The translations under genes and the position numbers were made by a program. Below, in pieces: positions 13,653 to 14,426 of a stretch of 14,426 nucleotides of DNA (positions within the stretch are counted from its first letter, which is position 1; the number at the start of each line of letters is the position of its first letter). The DNA is from Chitinophagaceae bacterium. GTDB taxonomy: Bacteria; Bacteroidota; Bacteroidia; Chitinophagales; Chitinophagaceae. A model generated the notes under the pieces. It did no database searches, was not told the DNA's origin, and worked only from the letters and a program-made list of their open reading frames with translations. The stretch lies in NCBI GenBank assembly GCA_017882205.1, contig JADGPY010000374.1, positions 1 to 14,426 of the forward strand. Reading direction: 5' to 3'.

Positions 13653-14426
13653 ATCTAAAACTTTGTTTTTTAATACAGGATTTGCAACCTGCAGCTCTTC
13701 TGTTTTAATCCAAACTGCATATTCATTGGGCAATATTTTACCTCCGTATAATTTTGCGTAAACTTTTGTAAATTCTGCCCCCAGGTAAAGTATCATCGAA
13801 CTATAATAAACCCATACCATCATGATCATTACTGATCCCGCAGCCCCATATATTGTTCCCAGGTTGCTATTACCGAGATATAAACCAATTGCCATTTTAC
13901 CGAGTGTAAAAAATATAGCTGTAATTAATCCGCCTACAAGCACATCCTTCCATCTGATCTTGGCGTCGGGTAGCATCTTAAACATTAATGAAAACAAAAA
14001 TGTAACAGCTACAAATGACAATACACTATCAGCCAACTGTATCAGAACAGCGCTAAATTCAGAAGCATAATGACTTAGATATCCGCCAAATGCTGCAATC
14101 AAAGCATTCAATAATAAAGAAACCATCATAATGAACCCTATGCTGAGGATGATTGAAAAAGACGTAATCCGGTTGAGTATCAGTTTCCACCAGGTTTTGC
14201 GTGTCTTGATCCTCAGTCCCCAGATCATATTTAAGGAATCCTGAACTTCCCCAAAAATCCCCGTTGCACCAATGAGAAGGACAATGATAGATACCGTACT
14301 GGCAAAAAAGTTATGCCCGGTATAATGAATGTTTTTTATCGTTTCCTGGACCTGGATAGCAGCCTCGCTTCCGATTAGTCCCTTGATCTGGGAATAGATA
14401 TGCCCCTGGATCGCCTCGCGCCCAAA
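13650..14426 (-). CDS. YihY/BrkB-family membrane protein (partial, N-terminus beyond right edge)
   Basis: Inner-membrane protein of the YihY/BrkB family, often mislabelled ribonuclease BN. The frame is open to the right edge, giving 258 visible residues; the Met at 14228 is internal, because the codons before it read GATGIFGEVQDSLN and continue the family motif into MIWGL. Membrane segments are seen near FFASTVSIIVLLIGATGIF, ISFSIILSIGFIMMVSLLLNAL, DSVLSFVAVTFLFSLMFKML, VGGLITAIFFTLGKMAIGLYLG and SVMIMMVWVYYSSMILYLGAEF. The last includes the conserved YGAAGS...YYSS...GAEFT block. A hydrophilic C-terminal tail follows. Transport or envelope roles have been proposed for the family, but none is established to my knowledge. 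The response regulator follows 31 bp downstream. Confidence 0.92.
   Translation of the reverse strand, partial: FGREAIQGHIYSQIKGLIGSEAAIQVQETIKNIHYTGHNFFASTVSIIVLLIGATGIFGEVQDSLNMIWGLRIKTRKTWWKLILNRITSFSIILSIGFIMMVSLLLNALIAAFGGYLSHYASEFSAVLIQLADSVLSFVAVTFLFSLMFKMLPDAKIRWKDVLVGGLITAIFFTLGKMAIGLYLGNSNLGTIYGAAGSVMIMMVWVYYSSMILYLGAEFTKVYAKLYGGKILPNEYAVWIKTEELQVANPVLKNKVLD

Noticed and set aside
13650..14228. A complete 192-residue protein starting at the Met at 14228
   Set aside because: The frame is open through to 14426 and the preceding codons encode the conserved GATGIFGEVQDSLN segment, so this is a fragment of a longer YihY-like protein.
13650..14426. Ribonuclease BN label for the YihY-like protein
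   Set aside because: The protein is an integral membrane protein without nuclease motifs; that name is a historical misassignment for this family.
1..14426. A defence island, prophage or other new multi-gene system
   Set aside because: All genes belong to housekeeping, efflux, envelope or regulatory families, base composition is even, and there are no integrase, transposase, toxin-antitoxin or restriction genes.

Overview
The window looks like ordinary chromosome from a Bacteroidota bacterium, most likely a Chitinophagaceae-type member. The reasons are AT-rich DNA, near absence of Shine-Dalgarno sequences, several upstream elements matching the Bacteroidota consensus (TTTG about 19 bp before TAnnTTTG), and families typical of the phylum: a 2TM-domain protein, a serC/DUF1015 pair and a small RFEGxSDP-motif protein. 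The genus assignment is inference. I see no tRNA, rRNA, CRISPR, insertion sequence, phage or plasmid signature. No gene-free stretch exceeds about 130 bp.

Layout. Positions 1-2468 (minus strand) hold an efflux operon read as tetR, tolC-like outer membrane factor, then a periplasmic adaptor lipoprotein that runs off the left edge; the inner-membrane pump gene presumably lies beyond it. The tetR promoter sits inside an 11-bp-arm palindrome that is very likely the repressor's own operator. Positions 2598-4191 (plus) encode a DUF502 membrane protein and a secreted zinc-dependent phospholipase C/P1-nuclease-fold protein with a TTG start. Positions 4306-6677 (plus) encode SerC (GTG start) followed by a DUF1015 protein. 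A TPR protein with a signal peptide (6778-7788) is bracketed by degenerate AACTTAG heptamer repeats, and its start codon lies inside a repeat unit. Next come a 2TM-domain protein, a long-chain acyl-CoA synthetase and an FAD oxidoreductase with a C-terminal Rieske domain (to 11704). The right part (minus) has a small conserved protein, an NtrC-type sigma-54 response regulator and a YihY/BrkB membrane protein cut by the right edge.

How the genes work together. The left operon is a self-regulated tripartite efflux module. SerC supplies phosphoserine, and its DUF1015 neighbour carries a DGHHR motif that may point to a role in serine metabolism. The other genes are mostly single housekeeping or envelope functions. 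I did not find a convincing new multi-gene system. The points most worth a second look are the tetR operator/promoter overlap (which also corrects the start codon), the heptamer repeats that supply a start codon, the SerC-DUF1015 pairing, and several short palindromes between genes.
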